Source of the DNA: Lactarius indigo
Lineage: Eukaryota; Basidiomycota; Agaricomycetes; Russulales; Russulaceae
Direction: 5' to 3'
Assembly (NCBI GenBank): GCA_025766275.1
Contig: JAFKAC010000001.1
Coordinates: forward strand, 2,790,001 to 2,854,000
DNA length: 64,000 nucleotides
This document shows, in pieces, positions 59,458 through 64,000 of this stretch. The first letter of the stretch is position 1. Each line of letters begins with the position of its first letter. The notes under the pieces are model-generated. The model was not told the DNA's origin. It did no database searches and saw only the letters and a program-made list of their open reading frames with translations. The translations under genes and the position numbers were made by a program.

Positions 59458-60900
59458 ATGGAAAAGTATTCCGCCTTCCGAGTACGTCCTCTGCTATTCT
59501 CATAATATTCAAGCCTCTTAAATCCTCCCCGAAGGATCCAGGAACTGGAATACAAGTGCGTGTTTTGTCACGACTTCAAGTCGGGGTGCCACCACTCACT
59601 CACAGTAGCCTTTCCTCACTCCCGTCCCGCCCTTAGAATCCAGTACGCCCTTGAAGATAGCTCTTCCATTTTTGTATGTGGTCGGAGCTGTTCGAACTGC
59701 CCTTGTCGCGGCCATAGCTGCTCTTTACGCTGTGCTTGTCTCTGGCGCGTGCACTCTTCTGGTGAGGCGCCACCCATTTGTGAAGACGTTCACTCATGAG
59801 GACAGATCCCCATCCCTCCGATACACAACGCCGTGTCGTATGTCTTGACGGCGCTACTATCTAGATCAACATTGCTTATCTTGGGTGCATGGTGGATACC
59901 CGTAGAACAGGTTTCGCGGAAGCGGGGGTGTGTACTTGTATTCGCCTTTCACTGAAACTAGATGCTGACTCCAGAACGAAAGGCGATCCAGTGGGTCGCG
60001 GGAATCATGGAGGCCTGGCGCTGGAGACCTCATCGTATCGAACTGGTCTTCATGGATAGAGATTCTATGGCTAGCTTTCCGGTCGGTCTTTATCTATGCT
60101 CAATGACCTGTGTACAGGCTGATAGCTGCTTGCGGTAGCTTTGACCCGATATTTGTGCTTCCTGTCAGCTCTACTCTTGTTGAACAGCACGATGCGTCTC
60201 CGGCTCTGGAGACACGCGTAGCTGGGCGGAAGACGGGTACTGGTTCCGCTGCCATCAGTTCCCCCGTAAGACGCGTTGCACGGCTAGCGGATATTGTCGG
60301 CTTTCGCAAGACATCCCTTCTGCGTATGATCACATCGACCGGGAATACGCCCCTGGATGCATCCAGTGGCAATTATTCTAGTCTCGAGGAGATTCGGCGC
60401 AAGGCAAGCCGCCCCCTCGTAGTCTTCCCCGAGTGCACAACCAGCAATGGACGTGGCCTGCTCCGATTCGCAGAAGTGTTCAAAGACCGTGCTGTCCCTG
60501 TTAAGGGATGTAAGGTGTTTATTATGTGTGTCCGGTGTGTATGTGTGTCCTGTCTTGTGGACTTGGAGTTTGACACAATTTCAGTTACGATCCACCCACG
60601 GTCTTGTCGCCGACGCTGTCTCATTCCATTCCATCGACGTTGAATCCGTTCCCCCATGTGTTTGCTCTGGCATCGACCTTCAGACCTTTAACTATATCGA
60701 TTCGTCTGCTACCGCCGGCAGAGTCACCAAGTTCGCCGTTGTTCATGGCAAGTGAAGTCGTGTCTGGCGATGTAGGGGCAGACACCCTCTCTGCCGCTTG
60801 CGCCGGCTTGATCTCCCAACTCGGTAAGCTCAAGAAAATGAATTTGAGCTGGGAAGACAAGGTATCTTTTCTGGGCCTTTATCGTGAGAAGCAACGGTAG
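59458..60900 (+). CDS. Loa1/Vps66-like lysophospholipid acyltransferase
   Basis: An endomembrane acyltransferase; yeast Loa1 is a lysophosphatidic acid acyltransferase tied to lipid droplets. Exon 1 is MEKYSAFR, followed by ELEYNTPLKIALPFLYVVGA and VRTALVAAIAALYAVLVSGA (membrane helices). Then STLLILGAWWIPVEQVSRKRG, GAGDLIVSNWSSWIEILWLA, FDPIFVLPVS, LEEIRRKASRPLVVFPECTT, SNGRGLLRF, and the end KKMNLSWEDKVSFLGLYREK. The usual acyltransferase NHxxxxD box reads NWSSWIE here, so the canonical His is replaced by Trp. The FPECTTSNGRGLLRF block is conserved. Introns near 59482-59545, 59568-59652, 59930-59975, 60082-60118 and 60510-60590 join in frame. The stop is 60898-60900. Confidence 0.82.
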
Positions 60901-61372
60901 TAAAACATGTGGAAAGAGGGGCAGATATCTTCTGCATGTGCCCCCATACTACGTACCGATTATCCACTTTCACAAGGTTCGTGGTCAACGTACGACAGAT
61001 ATAGACCTGTAGCAAGCCTCCTCTACACACACTCGACTGAGTATGACCTGCAACATGCACGTAGAGTTCTGCCTCTTTATATTATTGCTCGATGTGCTCT
61101 CTGTTCAGCTTGGCGCCGTACCAGTGCTTTGTGCTTTAAAGTCATAGTCGAACTGGACCAGAGCCTCTGTTCCAGATTGATTATCAATATATCAATCGCC
61201 TCTGCGTTTGCGTTCAGCGATCTGTCTCACCCGCCTGGGACTGCCCTTCGACTAGCGGCGAAGGCTGTAGGAACTACATTTGGTAGAATCGCACCTCTAC
61301 TACGGCACGATGGTATGAATCCGCTATCTGGCGCACATTACAATTTACAAAGAACGCGTCTCGAGCACATTC

Positions 61373-63184
61373 TATAGTTTAGCCCCTCCCTGTACAGAAA
61401 ATGTCAGGGCCACATTCAGACGATTCAACGCTAAAGTAATCACCCGGCTCAGGACTTGTAGTGCGCTTCGTAGATCTTCCTTCAGATCCTGTGGTGGACG
61501 TCATGAGGGCTCTAACAATGACGGTGGAACGAGACACACGGATATATCTTCAACTCCAACGCTGATACGAACGAGCCTCGGATCTTCGCCTGGCGAAGAC
61601 CGGACGCGTTGTTCGATGAGGGACTCAACTGCTCCCAAGCTTGTTGCAGCCTAGTCACATGGGCGGCTTGTCTTTAAAACGATCTCGAGGCATGTCGGCT
61701 GACTTACTATGAAATACTTAAGCGACAGAGGCAAGGAGCTGGCGACGTCTGGGTTTTCAAGCTAGACGGTTACTCGGCTCAGTGTCGCTATCAGCGTACT
61801 TGATGCGAATGACGTACCAAAATTGCGAAGGTTGGACTGTGTCCACCTTCCATTTGCTGGCTTGGAGTCCACCCTGATGCGTCTTCCTTTTGCAGAGACG
61901 AATGCCAGACCTTCTTTATCACCCCACCTACGACGCCATCGAACGACTGGCCCTTAGGAGTAGACGCGATTTTGTTCAGCCACTGAGCTAACGTAGTCGC
62001 GTTGGCAGACTGCCGCGGGATACGGAGGTGGAGTGTGCGCAGCGAGCGCAACAACAACCACGATTCCAAGGAGCCCATAACGCCACCAAGAGCTATACGA
62101 TCCAACCGGAGCTGGGGCACGGAACGGACTGTAAGAACGAGTAACCTGGTTACTAGGAAGGACCATACTTTGCCCCACTCTTCGAGAGTTTTAACGACTA
62201 GGACACCGCTGAGGAGGTCTGAGTGCCCTCCCAGATACTTAGTGGCTACGACCGATTGAGCACAACTGAAAGACAAGACACATGTCTGCATACCACTATG
62301 CATTACAACATCCGCTCCCCACTTGAAGGGATACTGGAGAGGTGGGGGTGCGAATGTTGCGTCTACAACTAGGACGTCCACCGCAGGAGTGAATCTACGT
62401 TATTGTCAAAGCGATCTGAGCGCACGTTCACTCTTAGTGGGGACTTGCCTTATCTGCGTAGTGTTGTAGGTTCCTGCGATCAGCGCATGCAGTTAGAAGA
62501 TGCCACATCATTGTCTCAAGGGTTCAGTAGGACCTAGCTTCCCCCGTGGGATTAAGCGGTGTTTCAACCCAACAGATATCGATACCCTCGAAATCATCGT
62601 CCAAGTCTACCACCTTGATATCTCTACCGCGTCCATAGGTTTGGATGATTTGATGAACACCGTAATAGCCTCCTCTGATGGCAATCCCGCGGGGTTGGAG
62701 AAGGGTGAAAGCCTGGTGGTGAGGGTTGAACGAAATCCCGTAAAACGACGTGCTTTGGTAGACGTACAGCGTATACGGCAGCTAAACCAGATCCATAAGT
62801 GATAGCGTAGCCACCCTGCGTCCCGTAAAGTGAGAGTTTATCGAGTAAGGGTATGTGTTACGCACGTTGATTTTACTGAGAACGTGTTCTACCCTAGTAC
62901 TTACACTTTGCGAAATACGGGAATAAACGTTCGCATTTGAACCTCTAACGAGTTCTGGACGTTGCAGGAAGTCTTCATCGGTGAACCCGGGAGATTCACT
63001 CTGCCTGAAAGCTTGAGTCCAGGAGATGTGAAGACCTCATCCATCTAGATAAGAATAAAATGACGAAACTAGTGGTGACCGATATAGAGGGTGACACCTC
63101 TGGCCCGTGAAAGTGGTCATCAGCGTGTAGTAGATCAGTTGCTAACCCGAGTGGAGGGCCTTTCGGGGTAGAGGACTCGGACAT
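61373..63184 (-). CDS. Cys/Met-metabolism PLP enzyme (cystathionine gamma-synthase/beta-lyase type)
   Basis: A pyridoxal-phosphate enzyme of trans-sulfuration, resembling the uncharacterised yeast YHR112C group. The start is MSESSTPKGPPLGLATDLLH (ATG 63182-63184). Then come YGSGLAAVYA, GGYYGVHQIIQTYGRG, VVDLDDDFEGIDICWVETPL, NPTGEA, VVDATFAPPPLQYPFKWGAD and, across an intron at about 62245-62292, VMHSATKYLGGHSDLLSGVL with the PLP-binding Lys. Then MGSLESWLLLRSLRTLHLRI, RQSANATTLAQWL, and a final GAVESLIEQRVRSSPGEDPR, LVRISVGVED. A last intron leads to DLKEDLRSALQVL and stop 61373-61375. The active-site Asp and Lys are present. Specific substrate (cystathionine or another thioether) cannot be told. 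Exons between 62820 and 63000 are approximate. Confidence 0.86.
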
Positions 63185-64000
63185 TGTTGACTGAAAAACC
63201 TCCGAGTCGTCAACACGATTCGGTTAGACAAGAGCGGAGTTCAACTCCTGCTTGATTCGCATACACATCACAACCTCGCTACGTACCATATAGTATGCCT
63301 GATCACTCATTCGGACGGGATCCCTGAGTCAAACACATCGATTATCTCGCTCACCTCTAGCTCAATCCTCATCAAATTAAATACACAATGTCTAGTACTG
63401 ACTCCTTAATGTACTCGAACTTGTAAAATATTGTTGTGCTGCGAAGTTAGAAAAAAGGCCCTATATCACGCTTGCCGACCAACGCCGTGTCGGGGTTCCA
63501 TTTAGTGCCTGACTACTTTCCGAAAGTGGAGGGAAGTGCACGCGAGCGGTCTTGCCTCTTCAGTTGAGCGGAGTTCCAAATCTTCAAAAATGGGACCCTG
63601 ACTACTGTAAGTGCGACCGTCTGATTCAGTAGTCCCGTCTGAGTGAGTGATCAGGCATAGTATCTCTCTTTCGTGTTGGATTTTGCATTGTTTTTTCACG
63701 GTTCACCTCGTGGGACTTTCGTTGGTCATTCCTGTGGAATTTTGAGAACTCGCGCGGATGAGCCTACCTCAGACCTCCCAACTTCAACCACTTCGTGTCC
63801 CACGGTGATTATACCATATGCGACTTGGAAGCAGTAGCATCCTCCTACTGCGTTGCATGATTGTATTACCGAACCTTCAGTAAACAGGGTCGCAGGGTCG
63901 CATATTTTGCAGTGTACCCGTCTCAATCCGCCCGGGGGTTGCAAAAACTCTCAATCAGCGCCCAGTTCGCAATTCCACTCCTATCTCCATTGACCGCGAT
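63185..64000. other. Right-edge stretch, possible partial minus-strand gene
   Basis: The minus strand has an open piece at about 63726-63944 with cysteine-rich sequence (RVHCKICDPATLF, QSCNAVGGCYCFQV) and another at about 63502-63699. They might be exons of a gene that runs beyond the window, but I cannot join them with confidence and recognise no family. The first 300 bases (63185-63480) look like promoter of the PLP-enzyme gene and hold no gene that I can see. Confidence 0.25.

Noticed and set aside
60907..61377. Plus-strand frame of 156 codons after the acyltransferase
   Set aside because: No protein-like pattern; it starts just after the end of the Loa1-like gene and runs into the 3' end of the minus-strand PLP enzyme.

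Overview
The window is eukaryotic, gene-dense nuclear DNA from a filamentous basidiomycete, most likely an Agaricomycete. Genes are split by many short introns of about 45-70 bases, intergenic gaps are short, both strands are used evenly, and recognisable proteins resemble fungal families (RFX regulator, endopolyphosphatase, Loa1/Vps66-like acyltransferase, Stb6-like protein). A Ceratobasidiaceae (Rhizoctonia-like) origin is possible but only a guess. Every exon model below was joined by eye, so splice sites are approximate unless stated. I saw no rRNA, tRNA, CRISPR array or intact transposon.

Layout. 1-5 kb: a proline/serine-rich unknown, an EF-hand mitochondrial carrier (Sal1/SCaMC-like) and a Tma17-like proteasome-assembly protein. 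5-9 kb: a long minus-strand coiled-coil protein with a basic C-terminus, head-to-head with TFIIF alpha (9.2-11.4 kb). 11.8-16.8 kb: a bHLH regulator and an Elg1/ATAD5 clamp unloader, both minus. 17-18.4 kb: a JMJD7-like JmjC oxygenase, then about 1.7 kb with no gene. 20-23.2 kb: a weak hypothetical, Nhp2 and Bfr1. 23.6-29.5 kb: an RFX regulator and an endopolyphosphatase, both minus. 30-35.6 kb: a small orphan gene, then three tandem four-helix (MARVEL-like) membrane proteins. 35.8-40 kb: a UBE2H/Ubc8 E2, a THOC5-like protein and glucose-6-phosphate dehydrogenase. 40.5-48 kb: a LONRF-type RING/LON protein, an Stb6-like protein, a CCDC47-like ER protein and a small cytochrome c oxidase subunit. 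48.3-53.3 kb: a Dicer-like RNase III that lacks the N-terminal DExD ATPase lobe. 53.6-63.2 kb: an unknown gene, a small membrane protein, Faf1, a Tvp38-like protein, a Loa1-like acyltransferase and a trans-sulfuration enzyme. The right edge may carry part of another gene.

There is no biosynthetic cluster or operon. Most genes are housekeeping: transcription, RNA processing, ribosome assembly, clamp unloading, and lipid, phosphate and redox metabolism. Several pairs are head-to-head across 110-310 bases and probably share promoters, and five short intergenic stretches carry a CACGTG palindrome. The three points that most deserve a second look are the truncated Dicer, the tandem MARVEL-like trio with matching intron positions, and repeated one-base reading-frame offsets inside conserved exons of bfr1, the Stb6-like gene and elg1. 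The offsets all run in the same direction and suggest extra bases in the assembly.
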